Counted from the stretch's first letter, positions 22,387-31,327 are shown. The stretch is DNA of 33,359 nucleotides from Deltaproteobacteria bacterium (GCA_030272815.1 JAJSZT010000039.1:1-33359), one strand, 5' to 3'. Notes: generated by a model not told the origin, from the sequence alone. A program made the numbers and translations.

Positions 22387-23523
22387 GTGCGTATAGCATT
22401 TGTATCTACATATCCCCCTATTGAATGCGGCATTGGAACATATACCAGCTTTTTGGTTGAAGCCCTGGCAAGGCTGCCTAATGAGATTCATATTATCAGC
22501 CAGAACGGAGCCGAAGGAAAGCATGTTTACCCCTCATACTCTCCCAGAGAAGACGGCATTGCCGGCAAGATTTTTAATGCAATTATTAAGGTCACACCCG
22601 ATCTTGTCCATATTCAGCACGAATTCGGCCTGTATGGTGAATTAGACGGCATTGCCGTACTCGAACTGATTTACCGCCTTAAATCCACTGGTACTCCGGT
22701 TATAGCAACCTTCCATACTGTTCGGAAAAAATTAGAGTTTCGAAAAAAGCTCATCTTAAGGACCATGTGCAGGGAACTAAACGGCATTATTGTGCATGAA
22801 CAAGAACACGTCGATATATTGCAAACGGTTTTTGATGCAGATCAGTCAAAGATTTTTCTTATTCCGCATGGGGCGCGAGACATGGACCCGATCCCTGATG
22901 CCAAGAAAAAACTCGACCTTGAAGGAAGAAAAGTAATCCTGCTGGCAGGGTATTTTCGACCAACCAAGTCTTTTGACAGGATTGTGGACCTTTTCCCGCA
23001 GATAGTTAAAAAAGTTCCGGATGCATGGCTGGTGCTGTCCGGAAAACTCAGAGTGCTTGAATTCAGCATCTATCGCAAAATGCTTTTTGAAAAAATAAAT
23101 AACTCACCTGTTAGAGACCGTATTGAAGTATTCAGGGGCCAGTTTCCCCAAAAAACTTTTGATACGATTCTAAGCGCTGCCGATATCGTGGTTTTGCCCT
23201 ATACTGCAGGAGCTCAAAGCGGCATAATGGCACATGCAATGACCTTTGGCAAACCCGTAGTCACATCTAATCTTCCGGCATTTGTCGATATTCTTGAGAG
23301 AGTAGAAACAGGATTTTATGCGCAAACCAATGACGAATATGTTGACAGGATTGTAACGCTGCTTACTGATCCGGAGGTATACAAAAAGTTTTCTCAAAAT
23401 GCACTAACCTATATCAAAGAAAATATCTCCTGGGACATTGTTGCACGGCAGACCCTTAATGTTTATGAACAGTTTGGCACTAAACTGGAATGCAAAACCC
23501 GGTATGTATTTGCCGGAGAATAG
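22387..23523 (+). CDS. GT4-type glycosyltransferase
   Basis: A 378-aa GT-B fold glycosyltransferase. The N-terminus is MRIAFVSTYPPIECGIGTYTSFLVEAL, with the glycine loop typical of GT4. The acceptor half has PDLVHIQHEFGLYGELDG and IATFHTV; the donor half has LLAGYFRPTKSFDRIVDLF and LSAADIVVLPYTAGAQSGIMAHAMTFGKPVVTSNLPAF, which includes the family's sugar-nucleotide binding pattern. It has no membrane segment or signal. GTG 22387 follows GGAGAG. It lies 13 bp before the first of three GH130 genes, so one operon. Donor and acceptor are unknown; GDP-mannose is a guess from the neighbours. Confidence 0.87.
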   Translation: MRIAFVSTYPPIECGIGTYTSFLVEALARLPNEIHIISQNGAEGKHVYPSYSPREDGIAGKIFNAIIKVTPDLVHIQHEFGLYGELDGIAVLELIYRLKSTGTPVIATFHTVRKKLEFRKKLILRTMCRELNGIIVHEQEHVDILQTVFDADQSKIFLIPHGARDMDPIPDAKKKLDLEGRKVILLAGYFRPTKSFDRIVDLFPQIVKKVPDAWLVLSGKLRVLEFSIYRKMLFEKINNSPVRDRIEVFRGQFPQKTFDTILSAADIVVLPYTAGAQSGIMAHAMTFGKPVVTSNLPAFVDILERVETGFYAQTNDEYVDRIVTLLTDPEVYKKFSQNALTYIKENISWDIVARQTLNVYEQFGTKLECKTRYVFAGE

Positions 23524-23536
23524 GAAAAAAACTTAT

Positions 23537-24586
23537 ATGTTTAAACGATGTGAAAAGAATCCTTTAATTTATCCGTCTGATGTCAAACCTTCAGCAGAGG
23601 GATACCGTGTTCGCGGAGCCTTTAATGCAGGCGCTGCTCTTTTTAATGATGAAGTCATACTGCTTTTGCGGGTGGCGGAAAGTTGTATTCCAAAACCGGG
23701 TAAGGTCAGGGTTCCGGTCTACAGATTTTACCAGGGGCGGGGCATTCCTGAGATTATGGAGTTTGATAAGGATGATCCTGATCTGTCACTCAAGGATACA
23801 CGCGGTGTTGTATACAGGGGCAAGGATTATCTTTCCAGCATCAGCCACCTGCGTCTGGCGCGCAGCATTGACGGAATAAATTTTACGGTAGAGCCGGCGC
23901 CGTTTATCTATCCCTGCTCTCCTGCTGAAGAGTACGGCACGGAAGATGCGCGCATTGTACGTATTGACGGAACCTATTACATAAACTATACCGTCATATC
24001 AACTGATAGCTGGTGCACGGCCCTGGCAACAACGACCGACTTTAAAAAATATAAAAAGGAAGGAATCATATTCCATCCGGAAAACAAGGATGTTTCAATA
24101 TTTCCGGAAAAAATAAACAATAAATATCATGCCCTGCACCGGCCCAATAACAGCGGGTTTGGCAAGGCATCAATCTGGTATGCGCAGTCGCCTGACCTTC
24201 TGCACTGGGGTAATTACAAATGCATTGCCCGTCCCCGTGATATAGTTTATGAATCCATGAAGATCGGCGGCGGCAGCGCCCCGATAAAGACTGATAAAGG
24301 GTGGCTTTGCATCTATCATGCTAAGGGAAAAAATTCCAGGTACAGTCTTTTTGCAATGCTGCTGGATTCTGAGCAACCATGGAAGGTTGTAAAACGTGGA
24401 AAGACTCCTTTGCTTGAGCCTGAATACGAATATGAGACAACCGGTTTTTTTGGAAATGTTTTGTTTACAAATGGAATGGTTATAAAAAACGGACAGCTTT
24501 TCATGTATTACGGATCTTGTGATGAAACAACCTGCCTGGCTGTTTCTTCTGTTGAGCAGATACTTTCAGCCCTTTTAAGAGAATAA
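23537..24586 (+). CDS. GH130 family protein 1 (putative mannoside phosphorylase)
   Basis: A five-bladed beta-propeller glycoside phosphorylase-like protein, 349 aa. GH130 enzymes cleave beta-mannosides with inorganic phosphate, giving mannose-1-phosphate. The general-acid Asp lies in GTEDARI (D137), and other family blocks are RGAFNAGAALFNDEVILLLRVAE, HLRLARSIDGINF, FPEKINNKYHALHRPN and MKIGGGSAPIKTDKGWLCIYH. It is longer and differs from the next two, having an insert around residues 55-95. ATG 23537 is preferred because the longer frame from 23438 overlaps the glycosyltransferase. No signal peptide: cytoplasmic. Which mannoside linkage it uses cannot be told. Confidence 0.85.
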   Translation: MFKRCEKNPLIYPSDVKPSAEGYRVRGAFNAGAALFNDEVILLLRVAESCIPKPGKVRVPVYRFYQGRGIPEIMEFDKDDPDLSLKDTRGVVYRGKDYLSSISHLRLARSIDGINFTVEPAPFIYPCSPAEEYGTEDARIVRIDGTYYINYTVISTDSWCTALATTTDFKKYKKEGIIFHPENKDVSIFPEKINNKYHALHRPNNSGFGKASIWYAQSPDLLHWGNYKCIARPRDIVYESMKIGGGSAPIKTDKGWLCIYHAKGKNSRYSLFAMLLDSEQPWKVVKRGKTPLLEPEYEYETTGFFGNVLFTNGMVIKNGQLFMYYGSCDETTCLAVSSVEQILSALLRE

Positions 24587-24589
24587 ATC

Positions 24590-25525
24590 ATGCCTCAAAA
24601 AAAACAACCTGATATTATCCGTCGCTGGAAGGACAATCCTATTATTACCCTCTCGGATCTGCCGTTTCCAGCCTCGGATATCTGCAATGCAGGCGCTGTC
24701 AAGTTCCGCGGCATCTACCTTTTACTCATAACCATTGAAAATCTGAGCGGTCAAAAGAGCCTGTATATTGCAAAAAGCAAAGACGGCCTTTGCTTTGAGG
24801 TGGACAAAAAACCTTTTATGGAACCTTCGGAAGACGAACCATACAAGAAGTATGAAAAGATCAGTGTCATGGATGCACGGGTCACTCCCTTTGAGGGCGC
24901 CTATTTTGTTACGTATGTTGCGGAGAGTAGTTATGGGTACAGGATAGGGCTGGCCAGGACAGACGATTTCAAGAGCATTACCAGGATAGGCATGATCTCC
25001 GCTGTGGACACCAAGGGCGGGACACTTTTTTCGGAAAAGATCAACGGCAGATACGCGAGACTCGAGCGGCCCTGGTCCGGCGGACGCATCTGGATCAGTT
25101 ATTCTGATGATCTTGTATACTGGGGCGGTTCAAAGGTGTTAATATCGCCCAGGCCGGGCTATTGGGATGCCAGCAGGGTTGGCAATGCCGCGCCTCCTGT
25201 CAGGCTCAAAGACGGCAGGTGGCTGGTGATCTACCACGGTATCAAGGATACGTGTTCAGGCCCTCTTTTCAGGATAGGGGCATTGATTCTGGACACTGGC
25301 GATCCAGCTAAAGTCATTGCGCGCACTAATGTTCCTGTCCTGTCGCCCCGTATGGATTACGAGCGGATCGGGGATATCCCAAACCTGATATTTTCATGCG
25401 GCGCTCTTCTGGAAGAGGACAACTTCCTTTTGTACTATGGCGCTGCCAAAAGCTGTATATGTCTTGGAACAACAACCATTGATAAGATCGAGAAAGAGTG
25501 CGCCGAAAGCAAAGGGGGTTTCTGA
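24590..25525 (+). CDS. GH130 family protein 2, with altered catalytic motif
   Basis: A 311-aa GH130 paralogue, starting 3 nt after gene 1. Blocks match gene 3: RWKDNPIITLSDLPF, NAGAVKFRGIYLLL, FSEKINGRYARLERP, RPGYWDASRVGNAAPPVRLKDGRWLVIYHG and YERIGDIPNLIFSCGALL. At the general-acid site the usual EDPR is SVMDARV: the Asp (D95) is kept, but Glu becomes Met and Pro becomes Ala. Activity may be changed or weak. It probably arose by tandem duplication with gene 3 followed by divergence. No signal peptide. Confidence 0.85.
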   Translation: MPQKKQPDIIRRWKDNPIITLSDLPFPASDICNAGAVKFRGIYLLLITIENLSGQKSLYIAKSKDGLCFEVDKKPFMEPSEDEPYKKYEKISVMDARVTPFEGAYFVTYVAESSYGYRIGLARTDDFKSITRIGMISAVDTKGGTLFSEKINGRYARLERPWSGGRIWISYSDDLVYWGGSKVLISPRPGYWDASRVGNAAPPVRLKDGRWLVIYHGIKDTCSGPLFRIGALILDTGDPAKVIARTNVPVLSPRMDYERIGDIPNLIFSCGALLEEDNFLLYYGAAKSCICLGTTTIDKIEKECAESKGGF

Positions 25526-26475
25526 TGGTTAAACGTTTTGCCAATAGAGGAGAAGTTCTCAGCAGGTTCAAAGATAATCCCATCATTACCCTTTATGATA
25601 TTCCGTTCAGATGTAATACTGTTTTTAATGGTGCAGTAATAAAAAAAGGAGACGAATATTTTCATCTCCTGAGAGTCGAGGAGCAACAAGGACATTCGGT
25701 TTTTGCCCTTGCCCGCAGCAAAGACGGGCTGCATTTCACGGTTGAAGACAAGCCGGTCATGATACCAGCGCGCAGAGGCCCATTTGCAAAGTATGAAACC
25801 CGCGGGATTGAAGACCCGCGGATTACTGAAATCGATGGTGTCTATTATGTCATGTACACTGCATACTCAAAATACGGCACACGAATTGCCCTGGCTGAAA
25901 CCGATGACTTTCACCAGTACAAACGTATTGCCCTTGTGTCTGAACCCGGCAACAAGGACGGGATACTTTTTCCTGAAAAGATTAACGGAGAGTATGTGCG
26001 CCTTGACCGGCCAACAGGGAAAGACGTTGGCAGTATGTGGGTATCATATTCGAAAAATCTGGTTGACTGGGGAAAATCTGAGCTTTTGATGACACCACGA
26101 CCGGGCATGTGGGACAGCTTTCGTATCGGCGCCTCAGTACCGCCGATAAAAACAGAGTATGGGTGGTTTGAGATCTATCATGGTGTAAGAATGACCGTAG
26201 CCGGTCCCATTTACAGAATCGGCACTGTTCTGCTGGACCTTGAACAGCCTCACAAAGTGGTTGCCAGATGCAACAAACCGATACTGTCGCCGAGAGAGGA
26301 TTACGAAAGAATCGGAGATGTCGGCAACGTGGTCTTCGCTTGCGGCGCTGTTGTAAAAGATACAGGAGAAATCAAGGTATATTATGGGGCTGCCGATACC
26401 TGTATCTGCGTGGCCACAGCAAACTTTAACAATCTTCTAAAAGCAACTTTCAACAAGGATGGGGGCAATTCATGA
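25525..26475 (+). CDS. GH130 family protein 3 (putative mannoside phosphorylase)
   Basis: A 316-aa GH130 protein with the canonical motif GIEDPRI (D97), RFKDNPIITLYDIPF, NGAVIKKGDEYFHLLRVEE, FPEKINGEYVRLDRP, DSFRIGASVPPIKTEYGWFEIYHG and YERIGDVGNVVFACGAVV. This is the best preserved of the three and likely an active phosphorylase. The TGA of gene 2 and this ATG share one base (TGATG), with a GGGGG ribosome-binding site upstream, so the two are coupled. A tandem pair of GH130 enzymes of different chain-length preference is known for beta-1,2-mannooligosaccharides in Thermoanaerobacter; the same division of labour is possible here. Confidence 0.88.
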   Translation: MVKRFANRGEVLSRFKDNPIITLYDIPFRCNTVFNGAVIKKGDEYFHLLRVEEQQGHSVFALARSKDGLHFTVEDKPVMIPARRGPFAKYETRGIEDPRITEIDGVYYVMYTAYSKYGTRIALAETDDFHQYKRIALVSEPGNKDGILFPEKINGEYVRLDRPTGKDVGSMWVSYSKNLVDWGKSELLMTPRPGMWDSFRIGASVPPIKTEYGWFEIYHGVRMTVAGPIYRIGTVLLDLEQPHKVVARCNKPILSPREDYERIGDVGNVVFACGAVVKDTGEIKVYYGAADTCICVATANFNNLLKATFNKDGGNS

Positions 26476-26590
26476 CGGATTTTCAAGGATTTTTTTTGTC
26501 CCCTGCTAACTGGATTCGGTTTTCTCCTTTCGTGTATCCCTTTTTCAACAAAAAGCTCTGTAAAGTCGATGCGCAATGGATGTTACCAAG

Positions 26591-26639
26591 AATGTAAATG
26601 GAAAGAATTTGAAAAGGACTGGGCAGGTCTTGTATTTTT
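26591..26639 (+). repeat. Right copy of the 49-bp direct repeat (displaced methyltransferase 3' end)
   Basis: It matches 20101-20149 with three internal mismatches; translated it gives KWKEFEKDWAGLVF compared with KWEEFEKGWAGLVF. The reading frame then continues into unrelated residues. Two of the three differences change an amino acid, as expected for a non-functional copy or one from a diverged donor. The rest of the gap 26476-26643 shows no gene. Confidence 0.75.
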
Positions 26640-26643
26640 TCCC

Positions 26644-26683
26644 TTGACGGCTCCTTATAATATGTATTATGAATGTTCGTAAT
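26644..26683 (+). promoter_or_regulatory. Promoter region and dyad operator of the toxin-antitoxin pair
   Basis: TTGACG (26644-26649) can serve as -35, with TATTAT (26665-26670) as a -10 at 15-nt spacing, or a stronger -10-like TATAAT at 26656-26661 with a different -35. The dyad ATTATGAA-TG-TTCGTAAT (26666-26683, one mismatch) overlaps this, ending 22 bp before the antitoxin ATG. Autorepression by the ribbon-helix-helix antitoxin is the likely use. Confidence 0.55.
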
Positions 26684-26705
26684 AATGTTCTTACGGAGGT
26701 GTATT

Positions 26706-26948
26706 ATGGATATGGTTCGTTTAAACATCACCCTTCCGGCAGATCTGTCTCACCAGTTGAACGAATTAGTGGGCCCCAGAAAAAAGAGTGGTTTCATTAC
26801 TGAAACCTTGAGACAACGGATTGAAAAAATTCAAAATGAGCAAATGCAGAGCCTCATGGAAAAAGGCTATAAGGCCAGGAAAGCAGAGAGCCTTGCCATA
26901 ACAAAGGAATTTGAGCCCGGTGATCTGGAGGGATGGGATGAATATTAA
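26706..26948 (+). CDS. Ribbon-helix-helix antitoxin (MazE-like)
   Basis: An 80-aa protein whose N-terminal half, VRLNITLPADLSHQLNELVGPRKKSGFITETLRQRI, fits a ribbon-helix-helix DNA-binding domain. The C-terminal part, which would wrap the toxin, is charged and ends FEPGDLEGWDEY. Start ATG 26706 has GGAGG at 26695-26699, spaced 6 nt. Upstream in-frame starts fall inside the operator dyad. The 3' end overlaps the toxin start by 11 bp. Antitoxins of MazF can carry either AbrB or RHH domains; this is the RHH type. Confidence 0.87.
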   Translation: MDMVRLNITLPADLSHQLNELVGPRKKSGFITETLRQRIEKIQNEQMQSLMEKGYKARKAESLAITKEFEPGDLEGWDEY

Positions 26949-27282
26949 GAGGGGGCAAATATATCTTGTCGCCCTGGATCCGGTTGTGGGAAAAGAAATT
27001 TCAAAGACCCGCCCGGTCGTTATTGTATCCAATAACAAAAACAACGAATTTTCTGCAACGGTAACCATCTTGCCTGTTACTTCTAAGAATCTCCAGAATA
27101 TCTATCCTTTTGAGGTACTTTTACCCAAAGGAACTGGAAAACTTCCAAAGGTCTCAAAGGTTAAGACAGACCAAATCCGCACTCTCGACAAAAGCAGGAT
27201 CGTGAAATTAATCGGGACAATAGGAAAGAAAGAGATGAGCAAGATTGAAAAAGCCACAAAAATTCATCTGGCGCTACCATAG
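26938..27282 (+). CDS. MazF/PemK-family mRNA interferase toxin
   Basis: A 114-aa endoribonuclease toxin of the MazF/PemK family, which cuts mRNA at short sequences. Family features visible: N-terminal KRGQIYLVALDPVVGKEISKTRPVVIVSNN (including the conserved GKE-x-x-KTRP-x-VIVS), then TVTILPVTS, the basic KVKTDQIRTLDKSRI block and LIGTIGKKEM at the end. The Arg and Thr/Ser expected at the active site are present. ATG 26938 lies within the antitoxin 3' end, with GGAGGG just before it. It is the border gene of the accessory region next to the 49-bp repeat. Confidence 0.92.
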   Translation: MNIKRGQIYLVALDPVVGKEISKTRPVVIVSNNKNNEFSATVTILPVTSKNLQNIYPFEVLLPKGTGKLPKVSKVKTDQIRTLDKSRIVKLIGTIGKKEMSKIEKATKIHLALP

Positions 27283-27356
27283 GACACGAACAGAAATAAC
27301 TTCCTCATTAGAATTTACCATCATAGCATTCTCAAAAAATACCCAATAGGAATATA

Positions 27357-29219
27357 ATGCAACTGTCAGATCAACAAAGAGATGCTGTAGAGTATGTCGG
27401 GACTCCTGCTCTGGTTATAGCCGGTGCAGGCTCGGGCAAAACCCGGACATTAACTTCCAAGATAGCCCATCTTGTTTCAAATGGCTATGATGCTGAACGC
27501 ATTCTTGCGATCACATTTACCAATAAGGCGGCAGATGAGATGAAGAGCCGTCTTGTTCGTATGACAGGAATGCCATTGATACGTTTCCCCTGGGTTAGAA
27601 CATTTCACTCAGCATGTTTTAAAATCTTGAAAAAACATTGCTCCCTGCTTGGATATAATACTCCTCTACAGATCTACGCAGGATACCAGCAGCAAAAGAT
27701 ACTCAAGGATATTATTGTCGGAAAATTGAATTTTGACAAAAAGTATGTCCAACCTGTTTTAGCTCAGCTTTCCAGGGCAAAAAACTCCGGCAATCCTTTT
27801 GATTATCTTGACGGTAAGCTTTACGCTTTCCGTATCAGATTGCTTGATGTTTTTAATCTTTATGAAAAGGAACTGAAATCAAATAATGCGGTTGATTTTG
27901 ATAATATTTTGCTTTTGACACGCAATTTGCTTCGGGATCACAAAAATGTGCGCAAGCAGTACAGAAAAATTTTCCAGTTTATTCTTGTGGATGAATATCA
28001 GGACACCAATAATCTTCAGGAGGATCTTACAGGGCTGTTGCTTCGAAACGGCAACCTCTTTTGTGTAGGTGATGACTGGCAGGCTATTTATTCATTCAGA
28101 GGAAGCAATATGAATCATTTCCTGTCGTTTCCTGAAAAGTACAAAGAGGCCCGGGTTTTCAGGCTGGAACAGAACTATCGTTCTGCGGATGAGATTGTTC
28201 GGACGGCAAATGATCTGATCGGACATAACGACTGCAAGATGGAAAAAAAGTGCTTTTCTGACAAGCACGGGGGACTGGTTGAGCTTTATGATTTTTTCAA
28301 TGAAAAAGAAGAGGCTGATTGGGTTGCCGGAAAGATCAAATCCCTTCGCGAAATGGGTCTTGCTTATAGTAAAATAGCTGTTTTATATCGGACTAAATTC
28401 TGCTCTCTTTCCTTTGAGAAGGCATTCAGATCTTTTGGAATTCCGTACCGAATGTTAGGTGGAAAGGGATTTTTTGAACGTAAAGAGATTATGGATATAA
28501 ACTGCTATCTTGCTGCAGCGGTTTTTGAAAAAGATGATGCATCCTTTGAGCGGATTGTAAATATTCCCAAACGTGGGATCGGCCCGGCGGCTATCAATAA
28601 GATCGCTCAGATAAAAACAGGGGAAATGAGCCTTCAGGATGCAGCGCGCAATGCTCTTAGAGAAAAGCTTATGGCTTCCCAAATATATAATTCTCTCAGT
28701 GAGGTAATCAGGTTGCTTGATGATATTAGGGACATGAAACCTGATGCTGCAATCAACGAGATATTGTCAAAAGTTAACTATATGGATTATATTAAGCATT
28801 ATTCCATAGCCAATTCCATGGATTATACCTCAAGAAAGGAGAATATTGAGCAGCTTATTTATTCAGCTTCCCAGAAAGATACAATTGTAGAATATCTTGA
28901 AGAAGCCGCTCTGGTTAAGGAGGACAAAGAAGATGAAGAAGAAGAAGATAAAAAAAGCGGAGTAATTTTGTCAACTATACATGCTTCCAAGGGGCTGGAA
29001 TACAGGGTGGTCTTTGTGGTTGCATGTGAAGAACAGCTTTTTCCTCACTGGAAAGCCATGGATTCAGAAATGGGTCTTCACGAGGAGCGCCGCCTTATGT
29101 ACGTGGCGATGACAAGGGCCGAAGTCTATTTGTTTTTAACTCATTCCAGCTACCGAAAGGGACAATCAAACATCCGAAGCAGATTTCTTGACGAGATTGA
29201 AGAATCATTAATTGTATGA
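27357..29219 (+). CDS. UvrD/Rep-family ATP-dependent DNA helicase
   Basis: A superfamily 1A helicase of 620 aa, about 50-100 residues shorter than E. coli UvrD and closer to Rep/PcrA without the disordered tail. Motifs: Q-motif LSDQQRDAV, Walker A AGAGSGKT (22-29), Ia ITFTNKAADEMKSR, II VDEYQDTN, III GDDWQAIYSFRGS, IV LEQNYRS, V STIHASKGLEYRVVF and VI RRLMYVAMTRA. An acidic stretch EDKEDEEEEDKK lies before motif V. It would unwind DNA 3'-5' in repair or replication restart. The ATG at 27357 gives the full Q-motif. The stop is followed within one base by the TTCACCACGG repeat. Confidence 0.93.
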   Translation: MQLSDQQRDAVEYVGTPALVIAGAGSGKTRTLTSKIAHLVSNGYDAERILAITFTNKAADEMKSRLVRMTGMPLIRFPWVRTFHSACFKILKKHCSLLGYNTPLQIYAGYQQQKILKDIIVGKLNFDKKYVQPVLAQLSRAKNSGNPFDYLDGKLYAFRIRLLDVFNLYEKELKSNNAVDFDNILLLTRNLLRDHKNVRKQYRKIFQFILVDEYQDTNNLQEDLTGLLLRNGNLFCVGDDWQAIYSFRGSNMNHFLSFPEKYKEARVFRLEQNYRSADEIVRTANDLIGHNDCKMEKKCFSDKHGGLVELYDFFNEKEEADWVAGKIKSLREMGLAYSKIAVLYRTKFCSLSFEKAFRSFGIPYRMLGGKGFFERKEIMDINCYLAAAVFEKDDASFERIVNIPKRGIGPAAINKIAQIKTGEMSLQDAARNALREKLMASQIYNSLSEVIRLLDDIRDMKPDAAINEILSKVNYMDYIKHYSIANSMDYTSRKENIEQLIYSASQKDTIVEYLEEAALVKEDKEDEEEEDKKSGVILSTIHASKGLEYRVVFVVACEEQLFPHWKAMDSEMGLHEERRLMYVAMTRAEVYLFLTHSSYRKGQSNIRSRFLDEIEESLIV

Positions 29220-29220
29220 G

Positions 29221-29293
29221 TTCACCACGGAACGAGACAGAGTTTCACTGAAAATTGTAAACAATAATTTCAACGTTCCGTGAACGGTTACGT
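29221..29293. repeat. Dispersed repeat between helicase and fumarase genes
   Basis: The 47-bp segment 29221-29267 is on the opposite strand at 6462-6508 (four mismatches). AATTTCAACGTTCCGTGAACGGTTAC follows, a copy of the element at 82-108 and 14730-14752. The reading frame of the fumarase gene can be extended upstream into it, but that part is repeat translation. Confidence 0.7.
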
Positions 29294-29315
29294 ATTATTA
29301 AAAAAGGGATTTTTA

Positions 29316-30926
29316 ATGGCAGAATTTTCATATCAGGATATGTTTCCTGTTGGAGATGATTATACAGAATATCGCCTGTTAACCCAGGAGCATGTCGTCA
29401 CAAAATCCTTTGAAGGCCTGGATATAGTAAAAATTGACTCAGAGGGGCTTACTCTTCTTGCCGAGCAGGCGTTTAGAGATATATCCTTTCTGCTGAGGCC
29501 GTCGCACCTTAAACTGCTGGCAAATATTTTTGATGACACTGAAAGTTCTGATAATGACAGATATGTTGCGGTTGAGATGCTGAAAAATGCGGTTATTTCT
29601 GCCGAAGGCGTATTCCCCATGTGCCAGGACACAGGAACAGCTATTATAACAGGTAAAAAGGGGCAGCAGGTCTGGACAAACTTTTCCGATGAAGAGGCTC
29701 TCTCAAGGGGTGTTTTTAATGCTTATACAAAAAACAATCTTCGTTATTCACAATTAGCTCCCTTGACAATGTATGATGAAAAAAATACAGGTTGCAATCT
29801 TCCCGCCCAGATTGAACTGTATGCAACACAGGGAGATGAATATAATTTTCTTTTTATTGCAAAAGGAGGAGGCTCAGCTAATAAGACTTATCTTTACCAG
29901 GAAACAAAAGCTGTTTTGAAACCGGATGAGCTTATAACCTTCATGAAAAGCAAAATAAAGTCGCTGGGCACTTCAGCATGTCCGCCTTATCATCTTGTTT
30001 TTGTAGTGGGGGGAACTTCTGCTGAAGCGAACCTGAAGACAGTGAAACTTGCTTCAGCAGGATATCTTGACAGTCTTCCTTGCACAGGGAACGAATTTGG
30101 GCGGGCATTTAGAGATCATGAACTTGAAGCTGAGTTGCTTAGTATATCACGAAAATTTGGAATAGGCGCACAATTCGGAGGCAAGTATTTTTGTCATGAC
30201 ATAAGGGTGATACGCCTTCCGCGTCACGGAGCATCCTGCCCGATTGGTCTCGGGGTTAGTTGCAGTGCTGACAGAAATATTAAGGCGAAAATTACAAAAG
30301 GAGGAATTTTTCTGGAAAGGCTTGAGACTGATCCGGAAAGATATTTGCCGAAGCCCACCTGGACAAACCATAATGCGGTTAATATTGATTTGAATAAATC
30401 AATGGATGAGATATGCGGCATTTTAAACAAATATCCTGTTTCAACACGCCTCTTGCTTACAGGTAAGCTTGTTGTTGCAAGGGATATAGCCCACGCAAAA
30501 ATCAAGGAACGAATTGAAACAGGTCAGGGCATTCCTGAATATTTCAAGAAACATATTATTTATTATGCAGGTCCGGCAAAGACTCCTGAAGGCTATCCTT
30601 CCGGTTCCTTTGGACCTACTACATCGGGGCGCATGGATTCCTATGTGCCGCTTTTTCAGGAGCATGGGGGTTCTTTAATTATGCTGGCAAAAGGAAACCG
30701 TTCCGGAATTGTGACAGAATCCTGTAAAAAACACGGAGGATTTTACCTTGGCTGTATTGGTGGAACTGCAGCCAGGCTGGGCAAAGAGTGTATAACTGAT
30801 ATTGAAACCATTGAGTATCCTGAGCTGGGCATGGAGGCTGTCTTTTTGATTACCGTCAGGAATTTTCCTGCGTTTATAATAATAGATGATAAGGGCAATG
30901 ATTTTTATGAAAACCTTCTGAATTAA
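29316..30926 (+). CDS. Class I (4Fe-4S) fumarate hydratase, two-subunit-fused form
   Basis: Interconverts fumarate and malate with an oxygen-sensitive 4Fe-4S cluster. The 536-aa length fits the single-chain FumA/FumB type, with the alpha part at the N-terminus and the beta part ([42 protein letters not shown]) at the C-terminus. Cysteines C103 (PMCQDTGTA), C222 (TSACPPYH) and C316 (GVSCSADR) stand where the E. coli FumA cluster ligands are, with an offset of two. The ATG at 29316 follows AGGGA; a longer frame from GTG 29280 begins in repeat DNA. It fits an anaerobe running a TCA cycle or fumarate metabolism. Confidence 0.94.
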   Translation: MAEFSYQDMFPVGDDYTEYRLLTQEHVVTKSFEGLDIVKIDSEGLTLLAEQAFRDISFLLRPSHLKLLANIFDDTESSDNDRYVAVEMLKNAVISAEGVFPMCQDTGTAIITGKKGQQVWTNFSDEEALSRGVFNAYTKNNLRYSQLAPLTMYDEKNTGCNLPAQIELYATQGDEYNFLFIAKGGGSANKTYLYQETKAVLKPDELITFMKSKIKSLGTSACPPYHLVFVVGGTSAEANLKTVKLASAGYLDSLPCTGNEFGRAFRDHELEAELLSISRKFGIGAQFGGKYFCHDIRVIRLPRHGASCPIGLGVSCSADRNIKAKITKGGIFLERLETDPERYLPKPTWTNHNAVNIDLNKSMDEICGILNKYPVSTRLLLTGKLVVARDIAHAKIKERIETGQGIPEYFKKHIIYYAGPAKTPEGYPSGSFGPTTSGRMDSYVPLFQEHGGSLIMLAKGNRSGIVTESCKKHGGFYLGCIGGTAARLGKECITDIETIEYPELGMEAVFLITVRNFPAFIIIDDKGNDFYENLLN

Positions 30927-31289
30927 AAATTTTTAATGTTTTTTCTTAGTTCATGAGGATATCCCGCACTGGGCTTATGTTCAGTCTATGTTTTCACGCA
31001 GTGACCGCAGGGTTTCAGAAATCTGAGTTTAGCTAATAAAAATCATGGAAACTGAGCGCAAACACTTAAGGAAACATCGATAAATCAAGATTTTTACGTG
31101 TTGAGGGAGCGATCTCTGGACAAATTGCTTCACCAGCCCCACTGCTCCCCCCTTCCTATGCCGCATAGTCTTCAAACAGATCAAACATGGCCGACTTAAT
31201 TTATATCTTAGAAAATATATTTTTGAGATATAATTTCAGAAAGTTGACTTTCAAAGCATAAATAGCTTATTTAATAAAATTATTGTATA
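30927..31289. other. Gap between fumarase gene and insertion sequence, no gene recognised
   Basis: About 360 bp with no convincing reading frame or ribosome-binding site. A minus-strand piece near 31140-31190 reads MFDLFEDYAA and stops, possibly a gene remnant, but I cannot place it. The section from about 31195 is AT-rich and close to the insertion point. Confidence 0.4.
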
Positions 31290-31296
31290 ATTATAT
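31290..31296. repeat. Target-site duplication, left copy (ATTATAT)
   Basis: ATTATAT directly abuts the left inverted end and is repeated at 32884-32890 immediately after the right end. In AT-rich DNA a 7-bp match can arise by chance, but both copies lie exactly at the ends. Confidence 0.65.
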
Positions 31297-31327
31297 CTGA
31301 AGTTTCACCGAAATTAAAGCATAATTA

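Noticed and set aside
18840-26640. Integrase or recombinase inside the putative island
   Set aside because: All reading frames between the direct repeats were considered; none resembles a tyrosine or serine recombinase.
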